Below, in pieces: positions 1 to 12,699 of a stretch of DNA of 64,000 nt. The notes below the pieces were generated by a model. It worked only from the letters and a program-made list of their open reading frames with translations. It did not search any database and was not told where the DNA came from. Within the stretch, counting starts at the first letter, position 1, and each line of letters begins with the position of its first letter. Position numbers and translations under genes: made by a program. Origin of the DNA: Lithospermum erythrorhizon (lineage: Eukaryota; Streptophyta; Magnoliopsida; Boraginales; Boraginaceae); the NCBI GenBank assembly GCA_019722365.1, contig JADFUC010000113.1, positions 1-64,000 on the forward strand, given 5' to 3'.

Positions 1-3000
1 ATTCTATTTTCACCGACGAGAAACAACAAAAGTTATATGTAAACTAAGACATATAAACACATAGACATAGCTTAACAAACAAATTGATATATATAGTCGT
101 AATATTCAATTACTTGTTCATATAACAAGCCAAATATATTAACTCCCCACTGAATCCTGAACGCCATCGCGAGCATTTCATTGGCATTTCAATGCCTGCG
201 CATGTTCACATGCTTATTTAAGGCATTGATTTGTAGCGGATAAAGCCATTAGCCTATGTTCTTGAACCAAATTCCAAGACATCGTTCCACTCATATAGTC
301 ACTCCGGAATCGGCATCGTGTACCCGGTCTATATCCAACTATGCATCTCTACCTTGTAACAAGAATGCATCTTAAGTTCTTCTCTCGATACTACAAGATG
401 CTCCCTTCACTACAATCCAGCCAGTTTCTCCTATTATTAGCTCGTATTACGGTAGCATCAAAAGATAATTTTAATAATATCGTAAAGTCACAAGTACTAC
501 ATGGTGGCTACGATGGATCGTGATAAATGGTATATAACGTAAGTCTTCATCTTGTCCATCTCAGCCAGCCACGGGATTATGACTTCGGCTTCTAGTTGAA
601 CTCCATGTCTCATGAAGATAACCTTCCTGGAATCATTCGCTTGAACCTTGGCACCTTATCATAAGTGTTCATTAAAGTTCAATAAGCCGATTACCATCTC
701 GATGAATTTAGATTCCGAGAAAACGGGGTACCCTTGCAAGCCATTTCACGGACCAAACTATACCTCAAGTGGTAAAATTTAACGAAAATGTTAGTTTCAG
801 ACTGAAAGTACAACTTTGAGCCACTTACGAGGACTAAAATGTTGGCTTGGTGAATACTCTGCTTGGGGGACCAAAAGCGCTAAATTTGACGCTAATTATC
901 GCACTATTTCAACAATTAACTTCTTATTGATTTCAACATTTATATTAGATAATGAATAAAAAGTACCAGGAATCAAGTTCTATTTCAATCCGTATTTGAC
1001 CTAACATAATAATAAACTTACCAATCCATGGAATACATCGATCAACCCGACATTTAAATATCCACGTGCTGTTATGCCCATTCCAATCTTGTCTAAAACG
1101 AGTGGAACTGCCTCGACTCCTCGCTGGCCTCCGGCTATCACCTCGGAGCAAAGCTTCCATTCCATTTGACCTTGTCTGCTTGTGACCTAGTGCAAAAAAA
1201 GTCGGGTTTCTAAAGAAGCCCACATACTCACTCTTTCTCCCCTGCCCGCCAAGGCTACATTCGATCCAAAATGGGTCAATTCAAAATCGACTAAAGTTCT
1301 AGTCCAAGGCAAATACACGATTGTACCGACGCCTGCTCCTATCACGCGAAGAAAGACATACATCTTTTAACTCCGACATGGATATTTTTAAGTCTCAATT
1401 CCCCCGGTGATTTCAACTGGGTGGGCCTCTATTCTCTTCAACGCAGGCAGTGCTGAGTCTCTACCTTTCACTAGCCGCTATCTCACTAAAAAAGTCCTCC
1501 TCGGCTTCGCTTGTCTCGCATTACTTTATTTGAACTTTCACTCCAACAACCCGGCCATGTAAGAGCATGCCTTGGGAAATCCAAAAACTAGGGTGAGTAA
1601 GATATCTCAATTTTTAAGCCCCTTACCAGAAAAATCAAATAAAATTAAAGTTTGATACGCAATTTCAAAACGCTTAAATCAAGTGAAAGATTTATAACTA
1701 GAGTAAGTCTACAGTTTGGAGTAACATTCATTTATGACTAGGTACAAAAGCGCCTGTGGCAGGTGCAAATTTTGAAATGAGTATCACAATACGTGCATGA
1801 GGACCTGATAGCACTGAAATTCCGAAATTCTTAAGCCCGAGCTACCTTTTGCTTTGCTGGCTTATTAAATTTTCAGTTTTGCATCCCAAAGGTCACGAAA
1901 GCTTTCATAAACTTTCAACATAGCTAATAGGTCGGGAGTCGGTAGGTTTCTTTCGTTTTTATGGGTGCACTAAGAGTATATATAACGTTGGATATTAAAT
2001 CTCAAAATAAGAATTGAATAGCTATATTGATAGGTATTAATGTGAGAGTTGAGTGAAGTAGAGGGAAAAGATGGTAAATTATTTCAACCGATTGAAAAAA
2101 TTCTTGGGATATAGCAGAGTTTGTTGTCTTTATGACATAGAATAAATTGATATGTGTTAAGTTTTTATTGATTAGATGATTTTCTATTTATCTTAATAAT
2201 TTCGACAATTATCATATAATGATTAATTTTTACACTAAAAATAATTATGTACCAAAAGTCATAATCCTTTTGTACTCTATTAAAGCTAAGGTTTAATTTA
2301 TTTGGATATATCACAATAATATTTTCCTATATTAATTACTTTTGAGTTATTTTTTTTATTTGGAAGAGAGAATTTAGATTAAATTAAATCATTGTAGGAG
2401 TAAGTGTTGAATTGTAATTGAATTATTAGATGGAAGAGAAGATAAAATGAAGTGGTGAAAATGAAAAAATAAAATTTAATATCCAAACCATTGTTCCCTT
2501 AGACTATTGGAAAGGCAGGTCCACATGCTATATGTTCTGAAGATCCTCACTTGGTTTTCAATCACTCATAAAAACCAGTTGAAATACATTATTATGTTCA
2601 TTTTTTTCTGCATTATTTTGTGGTAATAGTACAACTTCTAGTCATTTCTGTTGCGAGTCTTAGGGTGTTTGTGAGGGCTTACTTGCATATCATTTTATCC
2701 TAAGAAACTAGCTCCTAGAGTCCTAAGTAGCTAAAGGAATAGGGTAAATTAGTTTTAAGAATATTATATTTCTACAAGAATTGATCCATTGATGAATCGG
2801 TTGTTACAATTTATTTGTTTCTCTTGCGGTTTTTTGTTAGCTCCCTACAAGTATTACACTTTTCCTTTTTTTTAATGATTTAAATATATAGTAGATATAA
2901 ATTTAAGTTAAATGAATGAATTTTAAATACAAGCTACATAAACTTTAGAAAGAAATCGGTTAATTTAAATTAGAATGTAAGAATATTTTACATATGAAAT

Positions 3001-3499
3001 AACTGCTTAATAAAGAATTCACAAAATCTATATCCACAGAATTCAAAGGAAAATACTCCGTATTTGGCATTTTTCAACTCAATTTTTCGAAACATATAGG
3101 GAATTTATTTTAATATGAATTATAAATATGTCAATTTCAAAAGAACACATTATTGGTAGTATTATATAGTTGACCTTGTGAAAATAAAGAATCCAAATAT
3201 ATCACGAATCAAAACCGGATTTCAAGTTTCAACCTAATATGAACCATTAACCTAAGTACTGCCTAGCATATCTTGATTAGATAAATGGAATCAACAACGA
3301 GAAGAACTTCACATGATACTTAATCATGCAGTGGAGATGGTGTCTACACATGAATAAGTTTAATAAATCGAGGCAATTCATTGAAGTTTCCAACCATTAA
3401 TCATGCATGCAAATCATGATATGAATGTTAATTATCGTATTATCTTTAATTTTAATGTATGCGAATTGTTTAGACATTCTCTACAAGTATTGTAATTAA
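1..3499. other. Intergenic DNA, no supported gene
   Basis: All reading frames here are short and I recognise no protein in them. Bases 700-1570 are less AT-rich than the rest. Phrases such as 'ggaccaaaagcgctaaat' near 869 resemble those often seen in plant repeats, but I could not find ends or coding motifs that would assign an element. From 1980 onward the DNA is simple AT-rich spacer. Confidence 0.5.
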
Positions 3500-3755
3500 T
3501 ACTTCTTCTAAATTTTTTCAGTTGTTATCCTACTATAATTTTTTTTTAAACGTATTATTTTAGCATAATAAATTATACTTTTACATTTATAATGTACTTT
3601 TTAATTATTTTTTATATTGAACTTATCAACCAACCAATAATATATTTTCAATTAATTGACATTCCTCAGATTTTCACCATCACATTACTTTTACTTTCTT
3701 TAACAATTGTGCAAAAAGCAAGTGTGGATGACAATTAAAAAAATTTGAGGGAGTA
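3500..3755. mobile_element. MITE, Stowaway/mariner-like, about 256 bp
   Basis: The left end reads tacttcttctaaatttttt and the reverse complement of the right end reads tactccctcaaattttttt. The match continues to about 30 bases as imperfect terminal inverted repeats. Both ends start with TA, the usual target duplication of mariner-type elements. The interior is AT-rich and has no coding capacity. The assignment rests on the ends only. Confidence 0.65.
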
Positions 3756-4100
3756 TTTTTATATTTTGATGCACTGCTTTAGCATTGATACGGAGTAATT
3801 TTTAGAGATGTGATTATAGTTCTGACAAAACCCACCCATCGCCTCCCTTAATGATGATTATAGTTGTTTTAGTTTTAAATCATTTTTATAGTATAGTATT
3901 AAAAAGTCAAAATTACACATTGTAACTAGGAATATTACTTAATTATCGCTTATTTGCAAAAAAAAAAAAACTAGAAATATTACTTAAAAAAATTGAATGA
4001 ATTATTAAACTACGATAATTGATTATTATGTTATTTTATGTTTACTTCAACCAAATAAATTGTACTTTGATTTGTTTTCTGTATAAATTATTATAAATAA

Positions 4101-4277
4101 TACTTCCTCCATCTAATTTTGTTTATTTGGTCACTTTACTTTTATATAAAATTTTAGAAAAATTTAAATTAATCTTATATTACTTCATTTTCCTTCACAA
4201 ATTTAAAATGAAATGAAAATAATTTTGATATTTTTATTTTAGAAAAATTGATCATATAAATTGGAATGGAGAGAGTA
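4101..4277. mobile_element. MITE, Stowaway/mariner-like, about 177 bp
   Basis: The left end is tacttcctccatctaattt and the reverse complement of the right end is tactctctccattccaatt. These form imperfect terminal inverted repeats bounded by TA. The 70-residue minus-strand frame inside is AT-rich, hydrophobic translation and not a gene. Confidence 0.65.
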
Positions 4278-4861
4278 TATGAAATTAAAAACATATGCAC
4301 AATCAAATTTATCCAAAATTGAAACCGAATCCGAATTATCTTTTTAAAATTGGAGCGAATATTAACTAATAACGCAATAATGAGCAAAGCTTGTTTTAGC
4401 CTTTTTTCGCATGTAATGGTGAACGTGCCACTTGTTGATTAATGTTGAGGACTTGAAGTCGTCAGTCGGCGGCCGTGGACTTTACAAGCCAATTAATTAT
4501 TATCCAATCAATAGCCTCAATAAAGTTGTACAGTACGAATAATTATTTGGTGCAATGATTCAATTAGAGTTACATAATCTTTTCACTCCGTCATAACACA
4601 CAATTGAGTAAGATTTTTAAAATTGAATTTTAATAACTATTTATTAATTATTAAAAAATATAAAATTTATATAATTGGTCTGCTTTTAAAATCTTTATAA
4701 TATTAATTTTTTAATTTTTTCTAATAATATAATGAAAGAATAATTGAAAATTAAATATTTATCTTGTGAAAAGTCAATTAAAAATAAATTGGAAGAAGTA
4801 CTCTATTGTAGTACTTTTATATTTTCTGTATGTATTCAGAATGCTACATAACCTATCATTT

Positions 4862-6922
4862 TACTCCCTTCATCCCATATTTATTTTACACACTATAATG
4901 TAAAGAAAAATTTTTATTATTTATTTTAGGGGTACAAAATAAGGAAAAAAAATTTTAGTGTCACCGGGGTTTTATCGAATCAGAAGGATGGTATCCCGGC
5001 CCATGAGTCACTGCGTTTGGCGGCCGATTTGTGAATGTCACAGGCAACGGCTTGATAGGAGCTTTATGAGCTCGGAGCGACTCGAGCTTGACGAGGCAAG
5101 CTTGAAACTTGATTTAAGGAGTTGGATTTGGATAAAAGGCTACATGAAATTTGGATATAATGTCTGTGTCTTGATGGATTGAAGCTGATGCAGGCTTGGA
5201 TATGAATTAAAGTCGGGGCTTCTTGTGTATTCAGTATTGGTGTCTTGGAGCTTGATCTTGGAGTGCTTGGAGGCGATCTAAATATAGTGGAAACGATGAA
5301 CTGCTATGAGTGTCTTTGTATGGGGATCTTGGCTGTGGTGGAACTGAGGATTTATTCTTAGATCTTCGCTTTGTGGTGGAGCTTAAGGGGATGTTAAAAG
5401 TGGAAGCGTGTGGTGTGCTTTTGTTTTTTAACTTTGTGGTGAGTAGTTGTATTTCTTTGTCTTTAGTGGGCTTTGTAGGCTTGAGTGGCTATATTTAGTG
5501 GAACTTTGATTTGGGATAGGCTAGAGCGTGGTTTGTATGGGTAATAAGCGAAGTTATTGAGCGATGTCACGATTAACAGCATGCTTCTGAACTTTAGTAA
5601 ACTGTTCTTTGTGGTGATGTAGATGTGGAATTTCGGTGGATTTTATCAACTGAGAGCATAAACATGCTTGAAACCGGCAGAACTGTTCTTTATGGAAACT
5701 TTGAGTGATTTTTTAATGCCCTTTGGATTTGATTTAAGTTGTGAAGCTATATGCTTAAAACATCTTACAACGGCAGCTTTAGCATTTGTTCTTTGTAGTG
5801 ATGTCAAATATGAAGGTTGAGTATCGGCCTTGTTGATGGCAACGATCATTCAACAGGGCGTTAGCGATTGTATTTCCCTATACAGACTCAGCTATAAGGC
5901 TGGAATATTCGGTGTATTTCTATATCACGGAAGCTTGATGAATCAGCGAGAATTTTAGGTGTTCATGCGAGATTTATGAATGTCGATGTTTTATCTTATT
6001 ACGAATTATTCGAAGCGTTCGCCGAGAGATGCATGTCGTATTCTTATTATATTTTAACTTACGATTTGGCCAATTCTTTGCGTTTAAATGCGGTAATCGG
6101 TACAAGCGCTGTTAGGACACACAGGGTGTTTTCCAGCTACATGTGGTGTTTCTGCGGGTGGTTTAAAATATTTAACTTAGAGAATTTCAGAGGTGTCCTC
6201 TGTATTTTCTCAGATATTTTTTGTGTATTTGTTGAATGAGAATTGGGATGTGAATTTCAAAATTTAGGGGGGTATTTATAGGTTTAGAAACTTTGAATCT
6301 TTTGATTAGTGGGTTTAATTCAATGATCTTGTGGATTGAATTTTGAAGCGAATCTGAGATAAATCGGATATTTAGGCATTAATTTCCACTTCAAAGAAAT
6401 CAATATGGGCGCTATTTTTCATGAGAAAATAAGGTTAAAGAAACTTTTTAGGTCGAATGTGTTTTATATTGACCAGGACTTTTAGACCTTGATTTTGAAC
6501 CACATGCTTGGGTCTTCATTTTGAACCCAGCTTTGGCTTGGTTTAGCCCCCAGAGCCGATTTTAACTGATAAATTAGGGATTTTATCCTCGAACCTAATT
6601 TGTTAGACTTTTAATTCGGGACTATTTACCAGGAAACCTACTTGTTTATGCGAGGGTTTCGCGTTAATTAGGAGCTCGGATTGAAAACCACAACCACGTG
6701 TATTTTAGTGGCTCGATTTTAATTAATTTGATTAAGTAATCATAATTATTTTAATTAAAATTTAATAAATTTTCCTTTGTCTACGCCTGCGGTTAGAACA
6801 ATTTGAATTTATCTTACAAATCAAATTTTCCATCCATTTTTTCTTTCCAAATTTAGTAAAAAGGAAACTAAATATAGGATTTCTAAAAAAAAACATCCCT
6901 TAAATTATGGGATGGAGGGAGT
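4862..6922. mobile_element. MITE split by a later insertion
   Basis: The left part (4862 to about 4957) starts tactcccttcatcccatat. The right part (about 6816-6922) ends with bases whose reverse complement is tactccctccatcccataa. The two halves look like the ends of one short inverted-repeat element of about 200 bp. The 1.85 kb between them differs in composition and is described separately. The outer ends are well supported; the inner break points are approximate. Confidence 0.55.
4958..6815 (+). mobile_element. LTR-like insertion (solo LTR candidate)
   Basis: This block sits between the two halves of a MITE, starts near TGTCACCGGGG and ends near gcggttagaaca, so TG and CA termini on the plus strand are possible. 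It holds no pol motif, and its open frames, the longest 87 residues, have no recognisable protein. A size near 1.85 kb without coding content suits a solo LTR. I could not fix a clean 5-base target duplication, so a different non-autonomous element is possible. Confidence 0.4.
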
Positions 6923-7339
6923 ACATATTTGGACAATAAAATGTTAAAAGCTAATTTACCCAAATTTAACACTACTAAATATAATATGTAGGGATTTGAT
7001 TTTTACATTCCATCTTGTAATAATCATACTTCATTTTTTTGTTTTAGATTAAATTTTCATATACCAAAATGAAGGCGGGATAAATATAAAAATGAGCTGG
7101 TTGTAATTGCTCAAGTGTAAAAAACCCATATATCATGAAAGAAATAGGTCATGTGGCAATATCTATCCTAATATTTATGACTTCTCGCTTCCATATATAC
7201 AAGGGAAAATGACCGTAATCATCACCATGCTTACCTCGTTCTGCCCACTACTCAACAATAATTTTGGCTATCTCCATTCACTCACTCAAGTATTCATGTT
7301 TGGTTTTTTTTACTTTAACCATTAACTTTTCCGTGAAAG
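6923..7339. other. Intergenic DNA, nothing recognised
   Basis: AT-rich spacer follows the split MITE. The 72-residue plus-strand frame starting at 7107 shows no recognisable domain and I do not call it a gene. Confidence 0.5.
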
Positions 7340-7950
7340 TTGACCAATCATGGAAATCACACGTGCTCGCACGTGTTCAAATCTAAGGATAAATTAGTAA
7401 TTTACATATTAAAAAAATTGAAAAAAATCAAAAATGTTATAATATATCAGCTTCCAAAAATCAAATTGTGGCAAAGAGTAAAAGCCCCAAATCGCCAGTG
7501 GTTCAAACAAGAAATGGAATCAAGCTCACCGATCAATTGCCTAATAGGGTTCAATTTTCTCGTAGTATCGCTGAGAAAAGTGCATAAGGAATATATCAAG
7601 AACGCTGGACAATCCGGTCGGGTATTTTGGGTACGCCCTATGGATTCGTATGATGCGTTTTATAAGCTTATGAATGTCAAATTACATGTTAAATTTGTAC
7701 ATATTCTGTAATTCAATCGAAAGTGAGGTCATGGGGCGACGGAGCGGGATGATTTGATCATCAATTAAAGCAAAGGAAAGAAGAAGTTTGAAATGATGTC
7801 GATTCTTTGTTGAAAGGCACTGTGCAATGCAAAGACCGGAGCAAAGATTGTTTAGTTGTGAAAATAAGAATTTGAAGCAAATGTTGGACAAAGAAATGAT
7901 GCGCCATGTTTTGAAGAAATGAAAGTCTTATTTGTATTGTTATGTGTTAT
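7340..7950 (+). pseudogene. Possible remnant of transposon-associated Myb/NAM-like ORF
   Basis: A 123-residue frame (7340-7711) is rich in Lys and Arg in its middle. About 20 bases downstream another frame reads RPMGRRSGM and then, after a stop, IKAKERR. This resembles the RPxGRxxAK...K linker of the NAM-associated C-terminal domain carried by ORF1 proteins of plant PIF/Harbinger transposons. Stops and frame changes separate the pieces, so any gene here is dead. The family link is weak because it rests on one short motif, and no DDE transposase was found nearby. Confidence 0.22.
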
Positions 7951-8034
7951 AAGAGTGATTTTGTTATTAGATAGCTCAAATGATACTAGAATGATGTTAG
8001 AATGAATGTGTTCAATGGCAATGTGCTTGCAAAA

Positions 8035-8150
8035 TCTAATGTAATGAATGACAATTTGGTTGTTTTGAATGATAATTTGGTTGCCTTGAATGACAATTTG
8101 TATGGCAATGTGCTTTGAATGACAATTTGTTCAATGGCAATGGCAAATCA
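8035..8150 (+). repeat. Short tandem repeat, gaatgacaatttg units
   Basis: At least four imperfect copies of a unit like tgaatgacaatttggtt occur within 115 bases, mixed with copies of caatggcaatgtgctt. The unit is about 15-25 bases with irregular spacing. It follows the possible transposon ORF remnant and could be its 3' trailer. Confidence 0.6.
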
Positions 8151-8462
8151 TAGTCATTTATAGTCAAAAGAGTGTTATAACATCAGTAGCACATTACAAA
8201 AGATGGACAACCAATGTTGCTTTTTGCCTCAAAAGATTACATTAGAAACCATTGTCATCAGGAAACATACAAAAAGATAATAGACACCTAGGGGTTCCGT
8301 TTGTTCCATAAGTTTTCTTGCTTCATTCTTGTGAGCTTACGCTTGGCTACTCTTTGTTCAATTTAGCCGACGTGGTCCACATCCGGATTCCGACAACCTC
8401 GATTTATCTCAACATCGGATTCAGACTCGGCTACAATATCTTCTTCATATGAAATGGTTGAA

Positions 8463-8640
8463 TGGATTCCTTTGCCCCCGGGACAGCAGTTGCTTCGCTC
8501 CTGTCAAGCACTTCCACCGCCTCGCTCCAAGCAGACTTGAGAAGCAAGTGGGCCCTTCCTCTTGAGCAAAGTGGCCCTTCCTCTCGTGTCCAAAGTGTCC
8601 ATTTGTTTTTTTCCCCACTTTCCATTTGGCCTAACACCGA
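8463..8640. other. GC-rich islet open in several frames
   Basis: This stretch is clearly richer in G and C than its surroundings and is open in at least three frames across both strands (68, 72 and 84 residues). It contains a near-duplicate of about 15 bases (gggcccttcctcttgag followed by ggcccttcctctcgtgt). I recognise none of the translations. It may be a captured gene fragment or part of a mobile element next to the copia LTR. Confidence 0.35.
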
Positions 8641-8699
8641 AAAGGCTCGCCGCTCGACTGATTATAAACTCACCAATGTTAACTTGAGGATATTTAACT

Positions 8700-8970
8700 T
8701 TAGAATTTTCGATTGATAACAAATATGACTATCGTGTAAAACCTCAAATTGTTGTAAAACCGATATCAAACGGCTCAAACTAACACACAAAGTACTCAAA
8801 TGATATATATGTTCTTTCTCTCAATTTTTGTTAAGCGATGAGGGAAAGCAATGGAGGGTATTTATACTACAAAATTGCCCCTTAATACTATTCAAATAAT
8901 TCCCATTACTATTCATTTTACATCGATATTTCAACATTTGTGGGCTAAGTTTATTAGCTCACATTTAACA
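8700..8970 (-). repeat. 3' LTR of the copia element
   Basis: On the minus strand the LTR begins TGTTAAATGTGAGC at 8970, directly after the purine-rich AAGGGAG that would serve as polypurine tract. Its body matches the block at 14885-15085, including the aaaccgatatcaaacggc and catcgatatttcaac regions. The outer edge is not sharp and is given as roughly 8700. Confidence 0.65.
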
Positions 8971-9099
8971 CTCCCTTGAAATATCAATAATACCGATTAC
9001 ATGGGAACACATATTGCTCAGCAAAAACCTTAGCGAGGCAAACCCAGCTGACAAAAACCTCATAAAGTGAAAAGAGTATAATAGTATGCTCCCCTCAAT

Positions 9100-9760
9100 G
9101 AAACATAGGTAGTTCTTCAAAGATTCAAAGCTTTAATGATCTCCCAATACTAACGCTAAGTTTGAAAATTGATGTCGGAAGAGCTCTCACAAGAGATTCA
9201 CATTATCACAATTAATTGATATTCGATATCTACCTCCTCATGCTTCTTTCAAGTTCTGAAAGTAATGTTAACTTGTGGGACGTGGTTTGGTCCTATCACT
9301 TTTGGATATATCCTTCTTCATCCGAGTAATACATGCAAAGATTGCCTTCATACATAATTGTTGATTCTTATCAAACGGGTAAACCGGATGCCTTCGATAC
9401 GCCAGGTCACCGATCTTAATCATCCGCACTCTTTGCTTGCTTCAAGGCCATTTCCAAAGATGATTTCAAGAAGTTGTTGCCAAGGGTCCGCTTTTTGGGA
9501 TCTCCGTGATATTGCAAGAGTCACCATATGTAAATACATACCCAAATTGCGGATTTAGCATTACGTGGATCCGACAAATAACCTCAAGACCGCATAACCA
9601 AGCAAACCGGTTTTGTATTGTTAGGATAAAACAAACCAAGATCGACGACTGAAGATATCAATATATGTTTTATCCTTTCCAATGTCTCTTTGTAGACAAG
9701 AACCAAATCTTTGCTAGTAAATTCAATTTAAAGTTATATCAGTCTCAGACAATTAGCAAG
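9100..9760 (-). pseudogene. Copia RNase H remnant
   Basis: Minus-strand translation gives GYLSDPRNAKSAIWV near 9560, matching the GYLSDPHxARSQTGYVF signature of plant copia RNase H. A later piece, DEEGYIQK near 9320, matches the QxxEGYIKGDxTKHI segment. Between them the frame is broken by several stops. In an intact element this domain removes the RNA strand during cDNA synthesis. Confidence 0.7.
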
Positions 9761-9799
9761 ATACATTAAGGCTCCAATCGTGACCGAAAATGGGTACTT

Positions 9800-10580
9800 C
9801 AAGATCAAGATCTTCTTCTATTTTCTCTCAGACGAACGATCCTTTTCAATATTAAGTGTTCTGCCCATCATCGGAGTACTTAAAGGGTTTGCCTTATCCA
9901 TGTTAAACCTTTTTAATACCCTTCGTGTAATTTGATCAGCGTACTCAAAATACCATTTTAGTGTACTCCAATCAGAAACCAAGGCGTAACTTGGTCTTCC
10001 CAAATCTTTCATTTCAAATTTTTCTTTAAGTAATTCATCGCTTCTTTGATTTCTTTATTGGGCTTCCAATAATATTTAGCTCATCAACATAGACAAAGAA
10101 TGATTACAAACCGTATATTGTTTTCTTTATAAAACACAAGGACAAATAGATTATCAATGTAGTCCTCTTTAAGTAAATATTCACTTAGCCTAATATACCA
10201 ATACTTCGTCCGGATTGTTTTAACCCATAAAGTGATCTTTGCAACCTAATCGCATACATTTCCCTCGGGTTTGGGACAAGTTTCAATCATTTTAAATCCT
10301 TCCGAATTTTCATGTATATCACTAATGTTGATCCATATAAATAGTTGTAACAACATCCATAAGATGCATATCATTATTAGATACCGACAAATCCTATTAA
10401 ATAACGTAAAAGTACGGCGCTCTATAATGTGAGAATAAGTTACCTCATAATCAATTCCGTGGGCCTGAGAAAAAACTCAGGCAACAAGATCAGTCTTGTA
10501 TCTACGACCTGCTTTTTCTCATTTCGCTTTCTCACAAATACCCACTTATAACCAAATGTGTTTCACCTTCAGAATACCAC
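9800..10580 (-). pseudogene. Copia reverse transcriptase remnant
   Basis: The upstream end reads TFGYKWVFVRKRNEKKQVV (about 10560-10500), the usual start of the copia RT domain (GYKWVFVRKRNExxEVVRYKARLVAQG). A later VYVDE (about 10090) stands where the catalytic YVDD belongs. The 64-residue frame at 9818-10012 reads MKDLGRPSYAL...VLKRFNMDKANPLSTPM, matching the conserved MKDLGxxxFCLGLQI...VLKRFxMDKAxPLSTPM segment. The pieces lie in different frames, and the second catalytic Asp appears as Glu. Confidence 0.8.
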
Positions 10581-11102
10581 AATAGCCCAAATACTTTTCG
10601 ATTTTTAAGAGATTTCAAGATCTATCAGATCATTCCATTTTGGCCAATCAAATCGACCTTGACATTCAACCACATATCTGGGTTCAAGATCATCATTTTC
10701 ATTCATAATTTCATATGCAATGGAGAATGCAATATTTCATCAATACCCTTATTTTTCCGGTTCCAAAGATTTCATGTATTAACATAATTGATAGAAATCT
10801 AGATATCATTCTTATTTTCGCCATTATTAATAATCTCATTTTCATCATCTTGTGCTTCTCAAGAGCACTTTTTCTATCCCGGCTTAATATTATCATTTAG
10901 TGTCTTATCAAGCATCACTTTCATTCAGATTAATCTTTTCTCGAATTTCTTTTTCGAGGAGTTTCATCTCTTAGAACTCCATGTGCCGCCACACGCTTCA
11001 GCGTGCCTCGATGTGTTACTTGCTACATCATTTTGCTTCGGAATTTAAATACGAAGGAGTATTATTAGGCCGGTACATGCGACTTTTGTCACTTTTTTCA
11101 TA

Positions 11103-12080
11103 TCAAGAAATGAATCTCGGCAATTGATTTGGTTGTTTCCTCAGAAGTGCACAATTTTCTTTACATTTTCTTCTCCTATGATTTATTATAATGGTCCCCG
11201 ACATAAAGAAAGATGGCACATACCACATTATGTCATTTTCTAACCTGCTTTTCTCCTCCTGTGAGGGAGGAAACCGGCCTCGTCGAAATGACAATCCGCA
11301 AACTCGCCTCGAAAAACATCAATTGCTAGTGCCGCTCAATATATCTAATAACAGAGGGCGACTCATACCCTGCCATACGCTTCAACCTCCTGGAGAGGTC
11401 CCATCTTTGTTCTTTTGTGGTGGAGCTATCGGGGTACATAAACCGCACAACCAAAATCTTGGGATGGAAATATCCTGCTTCGACCAATCGTGTTCGATGC
11501 TGAAAGATGTTTATGATTAGCACTCGTCTTAAACGTATTAACGACGCAAAGATGTAAAATTGCATGACCCCATATAGTAACCGTAATTTTGTTCTCAGCT
11601 ATCAACGGTCAAGAATATACTCAAGACGTTTAATTAATGATTCTGGGCTTAAAACCATTTTGTGTATGCACAGAATCGTGGATTGCTCAACAAGAATTCC
11701 AATTGACATGCAATAATTAAATGATTCGATGTAAATTCACCAAGATTGTCAAGTCTAACTTTCTTTATAGTATAATCAGAAATTGTGCTCTTAATTTGGA
11801 TTATTTGAAAGAAATCTTAAATGCCATATCTCGAATTTGACAATAAACAAACATGACCATCTACTGTATGCATCAATTAATACCCATAAAATACATAAAC
11901 GGGTCCGTATGGTGGATGGATATGTCCACATATATCACCTTGTATTCTTTCAAGAAATGCAGCGATTCCGTATGAAGTTGTACTGCCATGCCTAGTTATT
12001 AATTTTCCAAGAGAACAAGCTTCACATGTTCTGCTATTAGCCCTTAAACCTTTCAAGTGGATGACCACGTGTACTTTCAA
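11103..12080 (-). pseudogene. Copia integrase remnant
   Basis: The frame at 11877-12080 reads LKGLRANSRTCEACSLGKL and then FLERIQGDICGHIHPPYGP, matching the GAG-pre-integrase zinc region (CxACSxGK) and the start of the integrase core (FLERIQGDICGPIHPPxGPF). The frame at 11326-11565 contains AGYESPSVIRYIE, matching the YVGYESPSIIRYLEP end of the core. The frame at 11103-11294 contains ENDIMWYVPSFF, the downstream linker toward RT. At least two frame changes separate these parts. Confidence 0.82.
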
Positions 12081-12699
12081 TTATTTTTCATCATTGTGGA
12101 GCCGATCACCTAAACGATCACGCCACAAGAATACGCTAGATCCTCTTTTATTACTAAGTTACATTCAATTTCAAGAATATAAGTGTAACGAATCCAAGGT
12201 AATTTTGGTAGTTTCTCTAATATTTTCTTCTTTCCCAAACACTCAAGTAATACGTGACGTATTTCCTCTATATTACCTTCGCTTATTGTTTCAAAGATTA
12301 CAATTCTCTAACGATATATGTCATTAAACTTAATAAGTTTCTTACTTTGGAGAATACAAAGCGCCATTAATGACAAATTTTGTTCCATTTGGTAATATAA
12401 ACATGGCATTACTCGGATCCTTCAATCAAGTTCAGTAGAATTTAAATTGTATTAATTACCGCTTGTAGGGATCGATGTCGTAAGAAAATATGTCTCTTCT
12501 GAGATCGCGGTGGGTTGCTCCACCTGTCGGGATGCAATGTCTCAAATGTGCTCATGTTAACCCTTCTTTGAAACATGTAATGATATAAGACTTAAGAGAG
12601 AGTAAATCAACACAACATATAATCAACATTATTATTTCCATGTATATAAAGAAAACATTACATACCAAAGTCACACATAATACGTATTAATGTGCTAAG

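Noticed and set aside
5310..5849. Short frames of 62-67 residues inside the LTR-like insertion
   Set aside because: No known domain; they overlap on opposite strands in sequence that looks non-coding.
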